A program made the translations under genes and the position numbers. Of a stretch of DNA of 64,000 bases, positions 24,346 through 33,271 are shown in pieces; position 1 is the first letter of the stretch, and the number at the start of each line of letters is the position of its first letter. This stretch comes from CBDAQA01 sp965198865 (GTDB lineage Bacteria; Planctomycetota; Phycisphaerae; Tepidisphaerales; Tepidisphaeraceae), in the NCBI GenBank assembly GCA_965198865.1, contig CBDAQA010000008.1, positions 1 through 64,000 on the forward strand, read 5' to 3'. Under the pieces are notes generated by a model. It was not told where the DNA came from, made no database searches, and saw nothing but the letters and a program-made list of their open reading frames with translations.

Positions 24346-24711
24346 TCATCCTGCCGCAGCTGACGCTGGCTTCGCCGACCACACCTTGTCGCGCTTGGCC
24401 TTGACGTCGTCGGGAACCGGGTTGGCCTTCACGAACTCGGCGGACGCCTTCATGAGCTTGAAGAACGCCGAGAAGTCCTCGCTGTAGATGAACAGCCGGC
24501 TCTTGCGGAGCTCGTTGGTCTTCTCGTCTCGCTTGCCTTCGGTCAGCACGAGGAAGTGGTTGCCGTTGGCCGCCCGCTTCACCTGGGCGGCGTAGGTGCG
24601 GGGGCCGACCGACTTGAAGAACGCCTGGAACAGGATCACCGGTTCGGGCTTCGGACCGGCCGGCTTGCGGGAGCGACGAAACGCGGGACGCGGGGATTGC
24701 GTGGCGGTCAT
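24346..24711 (-). CDS. PUR-domain (DUF3276-like) nucleic-acid-binding protein
   Basis: This 121-residue protein has a basic N-terminus (TATQSPRPAFRRSRKPAGPK), then a single PUR repeat pattern: FFKSVGPRTYAAQVKRAANGNHFLVLTEGKRDEKT and SRLFIYSEDFSAFFKLMKASAEFV. Bacterial PUR proteins bind single-stranded DNA or RNA and can act as post-transcriptional regulators. It lies 115 bp downstream of lexA on the same strand and converges with the insertion sequence. The assignment rests on the strand-strand-helix pattern and is moderately sure. Confidence 0.65.
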   Translation of the reverse strand: MTATQSPRPAFRRSRKPAGPKPEPVILFQAFFKSVGPRTYAAQVKRAANGNHFLVLTEGKRDEKTNELRKSRLFIYSEDFSAFFKLMKASAEFVKANPVPDDVKAKRDKVWSAKPASAAAG

Positions 24712-24825
24712 GACGGGCTCCTTCCGGAACGAGTTGGGGGTGATGAGTGGGAAGTTCCGAGTGGGGAGGACCGTGTTGGACGTTGTTCGCCTTCGACGCC
24801 CCGCTCAGAGCTCCCAACGCGGAAC

Positions 24826-25440
24826 TCAATTGTTGTACGAGCGGACGACGCCGATCACGACGCCCTGGACCTTGCAGCGGTCGGCGTCGACCAGGCGGGG
24901 CTGCATGGAACTGTTGGCGGGCTGCAGGCGGATCTTGTTGCCCTCACGGTAGAAGCGCTTGAGGGTGGCCTCGCCGCTGTCGAGCAGGGCGACGACCTGC
25001 TCGCCGTTGCGGGCGGTCTCGCGGCGCTCGATGACGACGAAGTCGCCGTCGCACAGGTGGTCCTCGATCATGCTCTCGCCGCGCACCTTGAGCACGTAGA
25101 CGCCGGCCTTGGCGTGGAACATGGTTTCCAGGTCGAGCTCCTCGCGGTTCTCGATCGCCTCGATCGGGCTGCCGGCGGCGATCGACCCCAGCAGCGGGAG
25201 CTTGGTGCTCCGGCTCTCGTCGGGCAACCGCTCGTCACCCACCAACTCCAACGACCGGGCCTTGTGCTTGTCCCGCCGCAGCACCCGCTTCTTCTCGAGC
25301 GCCCCGACGTGCTCGAAGATCGTCACCTTGCTGGTCCCCAACTGGTCGGCCAACTCCTGCATGGTCGGCGCGTAGCCGTGCAGGTGGCGGTAGTTGCGGA
25401 TGGCGACGATCACGTCGGTCTGACGCGGGGTGAGATTCAT
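24826..25440 (-). CDS. lexA: LexA repressor
   Basis: This 204-residue SOS repressor has an N-terminal winged helix-turn-helix (MNLTPRQTDVIVAIRNYRHLHGYAPTMQELADQLGTS, with SKVTIFEHVGAL as recognition helix). The self-cleavage site is A89-G90 in GSIAAGSP, and the catalytic pair is S123 (GESMIEDHL) and K161 (EATLKRFY). RecA-ssDNA filaments trigger its autocleavage. The helix-turn-helix differs from the E. coli recognition helix, so the operator is not predictable by analogy. nuoI diverges from it, with an AT-rich 166-bp region between them. Confidence 0.95.
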   Translation of the reverse strand: MNLTPRQTDVIVAIRNYRHLHGYAPTMQELADQLGTSKVTIFEHVGALEKKRVLRRDKHKARSLELVGDERLPDESRSTKLPLLGSIAAGSPIEAIENREELDLETMFHAKAGVYVLKVRGESMIEDHLCDGDFVVIERRETARNGEQVVALLDSGEATLKRFYREGNKIRLQPANSSMQPRLVDADRCKVQGVVIGVVRSYNN

Positions 25441-25508
25441 GGCGGATGCTCCTGGTCGAGATCAACGTCCACGCTGGCTATCGGCGTTCGGACGCTGGAC
25501 GGTGGAAC

Positions 25509-25535
25509 ATTATCCTAACCAAATTTCATCTGCAA
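25509..25535 (-). promoter_or_regulatory. Possible lexA promoter in an AT-rich island
   Basis: On the minus strand TTGCAG and GATAAT are separated by 15 nt, inside an unusually AT-rich stretch about 70 nt before the lexA start. Downstream, ACGC...GCGT arms around CTGGCTATCG (about 25472-25490) could be an operator. Both are weak matches. Confidence 0.3.
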
Positions 25536-25606
25536 GCTTCAATTTGAAGAACTTGCCGGTGGCCTGTCACCGCCGTTGCGATCGGGGCCCGTCGCCCTAC
25601 GATCCG

Positions 25607-26227
25607 ATGACGATGCCCCCCCTGTCCCCCGCCGCCCCGACGCCCGTGGCCGACTACTTCCGCAACGTGACCGACACCGTGCGGTCGGTGGTGGTCGGCA
25701 TGCGGATCACGCTGAAGTACTGGTTCCAACGACCCGTGTCGGTGCAATACCCCGAGCGGCGATTGGCGCTGGCCCCGCGGTACCGCGGCATCCACGAGTT
25801 CGAGCTGAACAAGTGCATCGCCTGCGACCTGTGCGCCAAGGCGTGCCCGGTCGACTGCATCTACATCGACAAGACCGCCCCCCGCCGGATCGACAAGGGC
25901 ACCGGCCTGGTGAACGAGGACGACCCGAAGAACGGCAAGATGCTGCGGTTCGCGATCGACTACAGCAAGTGCCTGTTCTGCGCCCTGTGTACCGAGCCGT
26001 GCCCGACCGACTGCATCCACATGGGCAAGCTGCACGACCTGAGCGGCTACAGCCGGAAGGACGCGGTGGTGGAATTCGCGGAGCTCGACAAGAAGGGCCT
26101 CCACACGCCGCTGCCGCTGTGGATGGAGCGGAACGCGGCGAAGATCCCGTGGGTGAAGGAGGAGATGGACCGCGTCAAGTCGGGCACGCTGGCGACGTTC
26201 GCGCCGGACATCCCGACCATCAAATGA
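25607..26227 (+). CDS. nuoI: NADH-quinone oxidoreductase subunit I (NuoI)
   Basis: This 206-residue ferredoxin-like subunit has two 4Fe-4S motifs: CIACDLCAKACPVDC and CLFCALCTEPCPTDC. They carry clusters N6a/N6b, which relay electrons along the peripheral arm of complex I. The N-terminal amphipathic segment (TLKYWFQRPVSVQYPE) is typical. No other nuo gene is in the window, so this subunit is separated from the rest of the complex. The ATG at 25607 (MTMPPLSP) is preferred over a longer reading that would run back into the lexA control region. Confidence 0.93.
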   Translation: MTMPPLSPAAPTPVADYFRNVTDTVRSVVVGMRITLKYWFQRPVSVQYPERRLALAPRYRGIHEFELNKCIACDLCAKACPVDCIYIDKTAPRRIDKGTGLVNEDDPKNGKMLRFAIDYSKCLFCALCTEPCPTDCIHMGKLHDLSGYSRKDAVVEFAELDKKGLHTPLPLWMERNAAKIPWVKEEMDRVKSGTLATFAPDIPTIK

Positions 26228-26240
26228 CCGGACCCACGCG

Positions 26241-26582
26241 ATGTCCCACAGCCCGCCACCCGATCCGACCGATCGAGAGGAGCAGGACGACGCGAAACGC
26301 TCGTTTGCGATCGGCCTGATTGGCGCGGCCGTCGTCACTGTGGTTGTCGTCGCGGTCGCATTCGTCCTCCTGCTCAATCGTCGACACGCCCCCACGTCGC
26401 TCGAGTGGCTCAAGGCGGGCTTGATCGTCGCCCTGGGTCTGTTCATGCTGGCAGTGCTTGCGGTGGGGTGGTTCTCGATGCAGCCCATTTTTCGACTGGC
26501 CGCCGGTCGCTGTAGCAAGTGTGGCTACGACCGCCGGGCTTCGGACGGGCCCTGCCCCGAGTGCGGTCAGATCGGCGGCTGA
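26241..26582 (+). CDS. Small membrane protein with C-terminal zinc ribbon
   Basis: This 113-residue protein has an acidic N-terminus, two transmembrane helices (about 22-45 and 57-82) and a C-terminal zinc ribbon CSKCGYDRRASDGPCPECG. This CxxCGYDxR...CPECG tail recurs across planctomycete membrane proteins; its role is unknown. It starts 13 nt past nuoI, so the two are probably co-transcribed, but nothing links it to complex I functionally. I do not recognise a named family for the full length. Confidence 0.7.
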   Translation: MSHSPPPDPTDREEQDDAKRSFAIGLIGAAVVTVVVVAVAFVLLLNRRHAPTSLEWLKAGLIVALGLFMLAVLAVGWFSMQPIFRLAAGRCSKCGYDRRASDGPCPECGQIGG

Positions 26583-26636
26583 ACAACGTGCCTTCTGCTT
26601 CGCGCCACCCCGTATCCGTGGCGAGTCCGCTTTCTG

Positions 26637-27521
26637 ATGACCGATGGCTTCCGATTGACCCCCGACCTGCACCTCATCGTCACCGCCGACGACTTCGGCA
26701 TCGGGCTGGCGACCAGCCGGGGGATCGTGCGGGCGCACGCGCATGGGCCGGTGACGGCGACCAGCCTGATGACGGTGACCGGCGACCACGCCCGGCGGTC
26801 GGTGCCGCTGCTGGCCGAGTGTCCTGACCTGGACGTCGGGCTGCACCTGGTGCTGACGCGGTGCGGCGAGCGGCCGCTGATGGCGCGGGAGTCGTCGGGC
26901 CTCACCGGGCGGGACGGCGAGTTCCTGTCGCTGGAACAGCTGTGGCTGCGCGGGCTGACCGGGCGGCTCGACCAGCGGGGGGTCGCCGACGAGATCGCGG
27001 CACAGACGGAGCGGTTTCACAAGCTGCTGGGCCGACTGCCGGCGTATGTGGACGGGCATCACCACGTCCATCAGTTGCCGGTGGTGCGGGAGGCGCTGTT
27101 CGACGTCGTGAGCCACCACCTGTTGCCGCCGGTGACGCGGACGACGGTCGAGCCGCCGCGCGTGCGGTGGCGGGTCGGGCCGAAGCGGGTGAAGCGGGCG
27201 ATCGCCAACCATTTGGGGCGGCGCGCGGCCGCGACGTTCGGCACGCGGTGGATGTGGGCCAACGATTACTTCATTGGGATGATCGCGCCGGGCGACCTGC
27301 GTCGGCCGTCGCCCTGGGGCGCGTTCCTGTCGAACCTGCCGGCGGCGGGCGTGGTCGAGTGGTGCGTGCATCCGGGCGAGCTGGACGAGACGCTGGCGGG
27401 GCGAGACGCCTACGTGGCGCAGCGTGCGGTTGAGTTGGAGAAGCTGACCGATTCCACTGCGTGGGAACATCTGAGGCCGAGGCTGGCGCGGAAGTCGGTG
27501 CTGGCACACGCGGCACCGTGA
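26637..27521 (+). CDS. ChbG/HpnK (YdjC-like) carbohydrate deacetylase
   Basis: This 294-residue protein shows the YdjC-family signature: IVTADDFGIG (metal-binding aspartates), DVGLHLVLT (metal-binding histidine) and YVDGHHHVHQLP. Members are metal-dependent deacetylases, acting on chitooligosaccharides (ChbG) or on an N-acetylglucosaminyl hopanoid intermediate (HpnK). Which substrate applies cannot be decided here, because neither chitobiose nor hopanoid genes are adjacent. The C-terminal GVVEWCVHPGELDETL motif is also family-typical. It precedes the GH57 gene by 154 bp on the same strand. Confidence 0.85.
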   Translation: MTDGFRLTPDLHLIVTADDFGIGLATSRGIVRAHAHGPVTATSLMTVTGDHARRSVPLLAECPDLDVGLHLVLTRCGERPLMARESSGLTGRDGEFLSLEQLWLRGLTGRLDQRGVADEIAAQTERFHKLLGRLPAYVDGHHHVHQLPVVREALFDVVSHHLLPPVTRTTVEPPRVRWRVGPKRVKRAIANHLGRRAAATFGTRWMWANDYFIGMIAPGDLRRPSPWGAFLSNLPAAGVVEWCVHPGELDETLAGRDAYVAQRAVELEKLTDSTAWEHLRPRLARKSVLAHAAP

Positions 27522-27675
27522 GCCCCTGCCCGCTGGGGCGGGCGGGCCGTGATCGGGTTCAGCCTACCTGCCGGCCGTAGACCCATAACCCTTGCCGAGT
27601 AGAATGGCTGGCGACCGCACCGGCCCGCTCCGCCGGAAGACGCGGTGGGTTCTGCCGTTTGCGAAGGGCCTGCTC

Positions 27676-28845
27676 ATGCCGTCGGTCTGCTTTTACTTTC
27701 AGGTCCACCAGCCGTTCCGGCTGCGCCGGTACAGCGTGTTCGACACCGACCGGCACTACTTCGACGACCGCCTGAACGCCGAGGTCTGCCGCCGGGTCGC
27801 CGACAGGTGTTACCTGCCGGCCGGGCGGGTGTTGCTGGATGCCGCCCGCCGGCACGACGGGCGGTTCCGTTTCGGCATGTCGATCACCGGGTCGGCCCTG
27901 GAGCAGTTTCAGCGGTCGACCCCGGAGGTGATCGACCTGCTGCAGCAGATCAACGCCACGGGGTGCGTGGAGTTCCTGGACGAGACGTATCACCACAGCC
28001 TGGCGTTCCTGTACAGCCGGGAGGAGTTCCGGGCGCAGGTCGAGCTGCACCGGCAGAAGATCAAGGAGCTGTTCGGTCAGGAGCCGCGCGTCTTCCGCAA
28101 CACGGAGCTGATCTACAACAACGACCTGGCCCACTTCGTCGGGCACATGGGGTATGACGGCGTGATCACCGAGGGTGTGGATCACGTGCTGGGGTACCGG
28201 GACGTGAACGCGGTCTACCGCCCGCCCCACGCGCCGCGGCTGAAGCTGCTGATGAAGAACGACAAGCTCAGCGACGACATCGCCCTGCGGTTCGCCGACC
28301 GCAGCTGGGAGGGGTACCCGCTGACGGCCGACCGGTTCGCCAGGTCGATCGGCGAGGTGCAGGGCAACCTGTGCAACCTGTTCCTGGACTTCGAGACGTT
28401 CGGCGAGCACCACTGGGCGGCGACGGGCATCCTCGACTTCCTGACCCACCTGCCGGGCGAGGTGCTGAAGTCGCGCGACAATGACTTCCTCACGCCCGGC
28501 CAAGTGCTGGACCGGTACGACGCGGTGAGCGAGGTGGACGTGCCCCACCTGATCAGCTGGGAGGCGGGCGAGCGCGACCTGTCGGCCTGGCTGGGCAACG
28601 CGATGCAGTCGAACGCGCTGCACGAGCTGTACAAGGTGGAGGGCGCCCTCAAGGAACGCGGCGACGCCGACCTGCTCACCGACTGGCGTCGGCTCAGCAC
28701 CAGCGACCACTTCTACTACATGTGTACGAAGTACTGGTCCGACGGCGACGTCAACCGCCACTTCAGCCCCTACGAGAGCCCGTACGACAGCTACATCAAC
28801 TTCATGAACGTGCTGGACAACGTGCAGAGCCGGCTGCGCGAGTGA
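27676..28845 (+). CDS. Glycoside hydrolase family 57 alpha-amylase-type enzyme
   Basis: This 389-residue enzyme carries GH57 conserved regions in order: FYFQVHQPFRLR (region 1), FLDETYHHSLAFL (region 2), VFRNTELIYNNDLA (region 3, expected nucleophile Glu) and FLDFETFGEHH (region 4, acid/base Asp). GH57 members act on alpha-1,4/1,6-glucans such as glycogen. No signal peptide, so probably cytoplasmic glycogen or maltodextrin metabolism. The start at ATG 27676 places the first conserved strand at residue 4; an upstream in-frame ATG adds a non-conserved leader. It is convergent with a PpiC-type gene. Confidence 0.9.
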   Translation: MPSVCFYFQVHQPFRLRRYSVFDTDRHYFDDRLNAEVCRRVADRCYLPAGRVLLDAARRHDGRFRFGMSITGSALEQFQRSTPEVIDLLQQINATGCVEFLDETYHHSLAFLYSREEFRAQVELHRQKIKELFGQEPRVFRNTELIYNNDLAHFVGHMGYDGVITEGVDHVLGYRDVNAVYRPPHAPRLKLLMKNDKLSDDIALRFADRSWEGYPLTADRFARSIGEVQGNLCNLFLDFETFGEHHWAATGILDFLTHLPGEVLKSRDNDFLTPGQVLDRYDAVSEVDVPHLISWEAGERDLSAWLGNAMQSNALHELYKVEGALKERGDADLLTDWRRLSTSDHFYYMCTKYWSDGDVNRHFSPYESPYDSYINFMNVLDNVQSRLRE

Positions 28846-28851
28846 GGGGAA

Positions 28852-28937
28852 GTATGTTGCTGGTTATTGGTTGCTCGTTACTTGTTAACAACGCATTGCG
28901 AGCAACCAGCGACAATTGACCAGTAACAAACGACATC
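28852..28937. repeat. Imperfect inverted repeat of TTGCTGGTTA-type units
   Basis: Between two convergent genes, GTTGCTGGTTATTGGTTGCTC and a second block GAGCAACCAGCGACAATTG plus ACCAGTAACAAACGAC give alternative partial pairings. Sub-units TGGTTA/TTGCTC/GTTACT recur. The layout resembles the other spacer repeats but has different units. Confidence 0.5.
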
Positions 28938-28941
28938 CCAC

Positions 28942-30363
28942 TCACCTCGCGCTCCACCGCGCGTACTTCTGCATGACCATCTCCAGGGCGATCTGCATGC
29001 GGTCGTCGGGGGCGGAGAGCATGGCGTCGGCGTAGGCATCGTCGCGGACGCGGTCCCAGAGGGCGGACATCTGCTGCTGCGTGAGCCGCTTCAGGACGTC
29101 GTCCTGCACCGTCGGGTCGTCGAACGGTCGCGTCCGGCCGACGTGCTTGTCCTCCAGCTTCGCGACGTAGAACACGCCCCCGTCCTCGACGACCGGCGTC
29201 ACCCCGCCGGGCGAGAGTTGCCACAGGGCGGCCTCGACGGCGTCGACGCGGTAGCAGCCGCGGTCCATCCAGCCGCCGGGGTCCCCGCCGCTGGCGCGCA
29301 GGGCATCGTCGTGGTTCTCAGTTGACGCCAGCGCCGCGAACTCCTGCCCGGCGACGGCCTTGGCGCGGATGGCGTTGATCTTCGCCTCGGCCGCGGCCCG
29401 CGGGTCCTTGCCGCCCATGCGGGCGGGGTCGATCTCGATCACGCGGAACTGCAGCCGGTCCTTGTCGCCGTACAGCTTGGCACCGTTGGCGGCGTAGAAC
29501 TCGCGCATGTCCTGGGCCGACACCTGCACGTGCGGGTCGATCTGCTTGCGCTGGTAGACGCTGACCACGATCCGGCGGTAGTCGCGGCGGACCAGCTCGT
29601 CGAAGTCGTACCCCTCCTCCGCCGCCCGCCGCTTGGCCAGCTCGCGCGACCCGCCGGCCTGCTTCACCTTCGCCTGCTCCGACTCGGTGGCGATCGCGTT
29701 GACCCAGGCCTGGTCCTCCTTGGTCAGCGTCTTGGCGGCCGTCGTGTAGTCCAGCTCGTCGCGGATCAGCTCCTGCGTCTGACGGGCGATCCGACCGAGG
29801 GCGAACCGGCGGAACGTCTCGGCGTCCATGTCGCGCGCCCGGGCCGACAGCTCCTTGTCCAGCAGCGCCAGCACCGTGTGGGCGTAGATCGGCGTGTCGT
29901 TCACCTCGGCCAGCACCCCGCCGACCGTCATGTAGACGCCCGACGCCATCGCGCTCACCGCCACCGCCTCCGGCGCGGCCACCGTCTCGGGAATCGCCAC
30001 CGATGCCGGCGCGGCCACCTCGGTCGGCATCGTCGTCGGGCTCGGGGCCGCGAGCGGGGCCAACGGCTTCACCGCGTCGAACGTCGGCGGCGGCACCGAC
30101 GACAGGATCATCGCCTTCTTCGGCGACCCCTCGCCATCGTCCGGCGGGACCACCGCCCGGGCCGACTGCACGCTCCCCAACGCCGGGTCCACCGATTCCT
30201 GTTCGACCAGCGCGACCGACGCCGTTGCCGGCGGCATAAACAGCGCCGACGTCATCGGTCGCTCGGCAACCGACGCGCACCCCGACCCCAATCCTGCCGC
30301 CACCGCCGTCGCCAGCGCCGAAGCGGTCCACCGACCCAGCCGACGACCCTCTACCTTGTGCAT
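28942..30363 (-). CDS. Lipoprotein peptidyl-prolyl isomerase/chaperone (PpiC/SurA-like)
   Basis: This 473-residue protein has a lipoprotein-type signal (ALATAVAAGLGSGC, lipidation on C29) and a long Pro/Ala-rich linker to about residue 140. A SurA-like helical N domain follows (GVLAEVNDTPIYAHTVLALLDKELS...), then a parvulin domain (LQFRVIEIDP...AKINAIRAKAVAGQEFAALA...GGDPGGWM...LWQLSPGGVTPVVEDGGVFYVAKLED) and a C-terminal helix. It probably assists folding of exported or outer-membrane proteins in the periplasm. The start at ATG 30363 is preferred because it gives the signal peptide; a longer frame adds a non-signal leader. Confidence 0.82.
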   Translation of the reverse strand: MHKVEGRRLGRWTASALATAVAAGLGSGCASVAERPMTSALFMPPATASVALVEQESVDPALGSVQSARAVVPPDDGEGSPKKAMILSSVPPPTFDAVKPLAPLAAPSPTTMPTEVAAPASVAIPETVAAPEAVAVSAMASGVYMTVGGVLAEVNDTPIYAHTVLALLDKELSARARDMDAETFRRFALGRIARQTQELIRDELDYTTAAKTLTKEDQAWVNAIATESEQAKVKQAGGSRELAKRRAAEEGYDFDELVRRDYRRIVVSVYQRKQIDPHVQVSAQDMREFYAANGAKLYGDKDRLQFRVIEIDPARMGGKDPRAAAEAKINAIRAKAVAGQEFAALASTENHDDALRASGGDPGGWMDRGCYRVDAVEAALWQLSPGGVTPVVEDGGVFYVAKLEDKHVGRTRPFDDPTVQDDVLKRLTQQQMSALWDRVRDDAYADAMLSAPDDRMQIALEMVMQKYARWSAR

Positions 30364-30634
30364 GCGCGTAACCCTCGGGCGGACATCGACCTGGAACGGC
30401 GACCCGTTGGGCCGGGCGGACCACCGGTCCCCCGGCATCTGCCGCGGCGCCGACCGGAATCGTTTCATCATCGGTGCGAGGTGCCCAGAATCCAAAGTTT
30501 CGGCCGAAAAGCAACTCCAAACGGCGGCGGATCGGCTGGCAAACCGTGATCGATCCGCTACCGTGTCCTACATCCCCATCGGAGTAGTTCCGACGGGAAA
30601 ACCAACGCTAGACCGCTCCGGAGCACAGAAGCGA

Positions 30635-31786
30635 ATGGCCCTGATCGCAGCCCATGGTGGCACCCTCGTCAACCGCGTCACCACCACCTCCCCCCCTGCG
30701 GCCAAGCCGGGCCTCCCCTCGGTGACGCTGAGCCCCCGCGAGGCGTTCGACCTCGAGATGATCGCCATCGGCGCGTTCAGCCCCATCAAGGGGTTCATGG
30801 GCCAGGCCGACTTCACCCGCGTCTGCCAGGAGATGCGGCTGGCCGACGGCACCGTCTGGCCGATCCCGGTCGTCCTCTCCCCGTCCGACGAGGTGACCGC
30901 CAACATCAACGTGGGCCAGACGATCGCCCTGCTCGACGGCAAGGGTCGCCCGCTGGGCACGATGACGGTGACCGAGAAGTACCCGCACGACAAGGCGCTG
31001 GAGATCCCCAACGTCTACCGCACCGAGGACGAGAAGCACCCCGGCGTGGCGATCGTCAAGGGCCAGGGCAACTTCTGCCTGGCCGGCGACATCGACGTGA
31101 CGACCACCACGCACGAGCCGGAGTTCGCCGAGTACCGCCTCACCCCCGCCCAGACCCGCAAGGCGTTCGAGGAGAAGGGCTGGAGCACGGTGGCCGCGTT
31201 CCAGACGCGCAACCCGATCCACCGCAGCCACGAGTACCTGACCAAGTGCGCCCTAGAGATGACCGACGGCCTGCTGATCCACCCGCTGGTCGGCGAGACC
31301 AAGTCCGATGACATCCCCGCCCAGACGCGGATGGACTGCTACAAGACATTGGTCGACGGCTACTACAACCCGAAGAAGACGATGCTGAGCGTGATGCCGC
31401 TGGCCATGCGTTACGCCGGCCCGCGCGAGGCGGTGCTGCACACCCTCATCCGCAAGAACTACGGGATCACCCACTTCATCGTCGGCCGCGACCACGCCGG
31501 CGTCGGCGCCTACTACGGCACCTACGACGCCCAGACGATCTTCGACGGGTTCGATCTGCCCAAGGACATCGGCGTGACCATCCTGAAGTTCGAGCACACC
31601 GCCTGGTGCAAGAAGTGCGAGGCGATCGTCTCCACCAAGACCTGCCCGCACGGCATGGAGGACAAGATCGCCCCCAGCGGCACCAAGGTCCGCGACATGC
31701 TCCGCGCCGGCCAGCGCCCCCCGCTGGAGTTCAGCCGGCCAGAGGTGGCGGACATCCTGATCAAGTGGGCGCAGGGCGCGGGGTGA
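30635..31786 (+). CDS. sat: Sulfate adenylyltransferase (ATP sulfurylase)
   Basis: This 383-residue enzyme converts sulfate plus ATP to APS, the first step of sulfate activation. Visible motifs are QTRNPIHRSHEYL (the HxxH-type nucleotide site), PLVGETKSDDIP, MRYAGPREAVLHTLIRKNYG, the FIVGRDHAGVG loop, and a zinc-site CKKCEAIVSTKTCPHG as in thermophile and dissimilatory-type homomeric enzymes. No cys operon neighbours occur. The 270 bp upstream hold no recognised riboswitch. Sulfate activation would also feed PAPS supply for the sulfotransferase-like protein elsewhere in the window, which is inference. Confidence 0.95.
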   Translation: MALIAAHGGTLVNRVTTTSPPAAKPGLPSVTLSPREAFDLEMIAIGAFSPIKGFMGQADFTRVCQEMRLADGTVWPIPVVLSPSDEVTANINVGQTIALLDGKGRPLGTMTVTEKYPHDKALEIPNVYRTEDEKHPGVAIVKGQGNFCLAGDIDVTTTTHEPEFAEYRLTPAQTRKAFEEKGWSTVAAFQTRNPIHRSHEYLTKCALEMTDGLLIHPLVGETKSDDIPAQTRMDCYKTLVDGYYNPKKTMLSVMPLAMRYAGPREAVLHTLIRKNYGITHFIVGRDHAGVGAYYGTYDAQTIFDGFDLPKDIGVTILKFEHTAWCKKCEAIVSTKTCPHGMEDKIAPSGTKVRDMLRAGQRPPLEFSRPEVADILIKWAQGAG

Positions 31787-31804
31787 TGCGCTCTATGTGC
31801 CATC

Positions 31805-31839
31805 CCTTCACCAACAGGACTTGGTACAGTTGGTGAAGG
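31805..31839 (+). terminator. Perfect 11-bp hairpin after sat
   Basis: CCTTCACCAAC and GTTGGTGAAGG pair perfectly around a 13-nt loop, 18 nt past the sat stop and 17 nt before the next start. No T run follows, so it may attenuate rather than fully terminate. Confidence 0.5.
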
Positions 31840-31855
31840 ATGGCCGGGGACGAAT

Positions 31856-32662
31856 GTGGCGCCGCAGGTTGGTGCACGTCGGCCGACTTTCGAGGGACGG
31901 ATCGCGGGAGGGTCAAGCTTGTTTCCGTACGACGCCGATGAGTTCCACGCGGTCGCGTGGATTCCCTATTATGCGCGAACCGGTCCGATTCCATATGCAG
32001 GTTTCGCGACGTACGTGGCCACGCGGTCCCGCCGCAGGCAGAAGTTTAAGCTGAAGCTAGCCTTCAAGGAGTTGTTCGCGTCCGGCAACAGTCCCGTCCC
32101 ACCCCTGACGTGGAGCAGTCACGCCGATTATTTGTCGCACCTGAATTCGTCCGAGTATCGGGCCGCCTTCTTCCTCAAGGATGTGCGGGTGTTCCGCAAT
32201 TCCGACGGACTCGTTGACGCGACCTTCACCGAGGTTGTGGACGATTCATACATTGGCTTCACACCGATGCGCCTAATAAAGCCGTTGAAGATCCTCGCCC
32301 ACTACAGCCCGGGCAGGGGACGCAACACCGGGGTTGCGGTCCAGCGCGGGCTGGACCGCGTCGTCCTCGAGCAGCAGATCGGCTTCATGCTCGGGCGATG
32401 GACGAACGTGGTCAATCGCCTGCTAACGACCTTCTGGGCACCCTACGCGTGGATGCGGGTCCGATACGAGTTGTTCGAGGATGGGCGCGCTAAGTGCCGC
32501 GTGACTGGTTCATGCTTGCCTAACCAGTCTTTCTACCGATGTCGACACCGACGCCATCTCTACAGCGTCGAGCCCCTAACCGCGCCAGAGGTGGCCGGAT
32601 TTATCAGCCGCGGCCATGGCAAGGATGCCCCTCAGTGGAACGGGTCTGACGTGGCGATCTGA
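31856..32662 (+). CDS. Uncharacterised protein, first of a pair
   Basis: I recognise no family. The frame gives up to 268 residues from a GTG; the true start may be further inside. The sequence has no signal peptide or membrane helix. Notable stretches are FPYDADEFHAVAWIPYYARTGPIPYAGFATYVA, a lysine/arginine-rich loop (RSRRRQKFKLKL) and an arginine/histidine-rich end with scattered cysteines (KCRVTGSCLPNQSFYRCRHRRH). Third codon positions look less G/C-biased than in flanking genes, with many A/T-ending codons, which hints at acquisition. A second unrecognised gene follows 21 nt downstream, with a GAGG site, so the pair is probably one transcript. Confidence 0.55.
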   Translation: MAPQVGARRPTFEGRIAGGSSLFPYDADEFHAVAWIPYYARTGPIPYAGFATYVATRSRRRQKFKLKLAFKELFASGNSPVPPLTWSSHADYLSHLNSSEYRAAFFLKDVRVFRNSDGLVDATFTEVVDDSYIGFTPMRLIKPLKILAHYSPGRGRNTGVAVQRGLDRVVLEQQIGFMLGRWTNVVNRLLTTFWAPYAWMRVRYELFEDGRAKCRVTGSCLPNQSFYRCRHRRHLYSVEPLTAPEVAGFISRGHGKDAPQWNGSDVAI

Positions 32663-32683
32663 ATCTTTGTGAGGCGGATGTTT

Positions 32684-33112
32684 ATGGCGTACCATGAACC
32701 GATGGAGACGGCCGCCCCAACCGCATCCCAGCAGGCCCGCAAGGCGGCTCACCGCAACGGTCGGCTTGCCAGAATTGCCGAGTTGCTCTCGCGCGACCGA
32801 TTGGTACGTACGGGAGATAACGAGTTGCTCCGAGCCCACATCGAATCGACCACGCAGCGCCGCCAATGGTTTGCGGATCAGATGCGCGTGTTAATTTCCC
32901 TTCACCCGCAAGGCCCGACCGCTGGACAGACCAGCCCGACGGACGTGACCTGGAGCAGGCCGGCGTCACTCGTTTACACGTTCCACAACTTTTGGTCCGT
33001 GGATCGTTCGATTCGTAAGTTCAGCACGTTCCTCGAACGCGCGTCGACGGCCGTGATGGCCGACAGGCGTCGCATTGAATCACGGATGCGCGCTTCGGCC
33101 GCAGAACGTTGA
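32684..33112 (+). CDS. Uncharacterised helical protein, second of a pair
   Basis: This 142-residue protein is predicted largely helical by eye (ARKAAHRNGRLARIAELLSRDRLV, DNELLRAHIESTTQRRQWFADQMRVLI, RSIRKFSTFLERASTAVMADRRRIESRM), basic, and without membrane segments. I recognise no family. The ATG at 32684 is chosen because GAGG lies 9 nt upstream; GTG 32669 and ATG 32678 are alternatives. Base composition is slightly AT-richer than the neighbourhood, as for the preceding gene. The pair sits between sat and a TrmB-like gene and has no recognisable mobile-element ends. Confidence 0.5.
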   Translation: MAYHEPMETAAPTASQQARKAAHRNGRLARIAELLSRDRLVRTGDNELLRAHIESTTQRRQWFADQMRVLISLHPQGPTAGQTSPTDVTWSRPASLVYTFHNFWSVDRSIRKFSTFLERASTAVMADRRRIESRMRASAAER

Positions 33113-33271
33113 AGCGGCCTGGGAACCGGTAGAGTTCAGCCAGACCGTGTTGCCGTCCTGCTGTGGCAAGCCGTCATCGCTCGGCTGGGGAACGGGGCGA
33201 CTACTTGGGTGACTAATGATTGATTTGCAACTTGGCAGGAAGCGATGGGTGACCGCGACGTGGCGACTGCT

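Noticed and set aside
24275..24829. A 184-residue minus-strand open frame overlapping the PUR-domain gene
   Set aside because: The 121-residue frame has the PUR pattern and a compact start; the longer frame is low-complexity and in a different register.
30364..30634. Possible riboswitch upstream of sat
   Set aside because: No recognisable SAM, cobalamin or other aptamer core; the palindromic patches are short and unlike known consensus structures.
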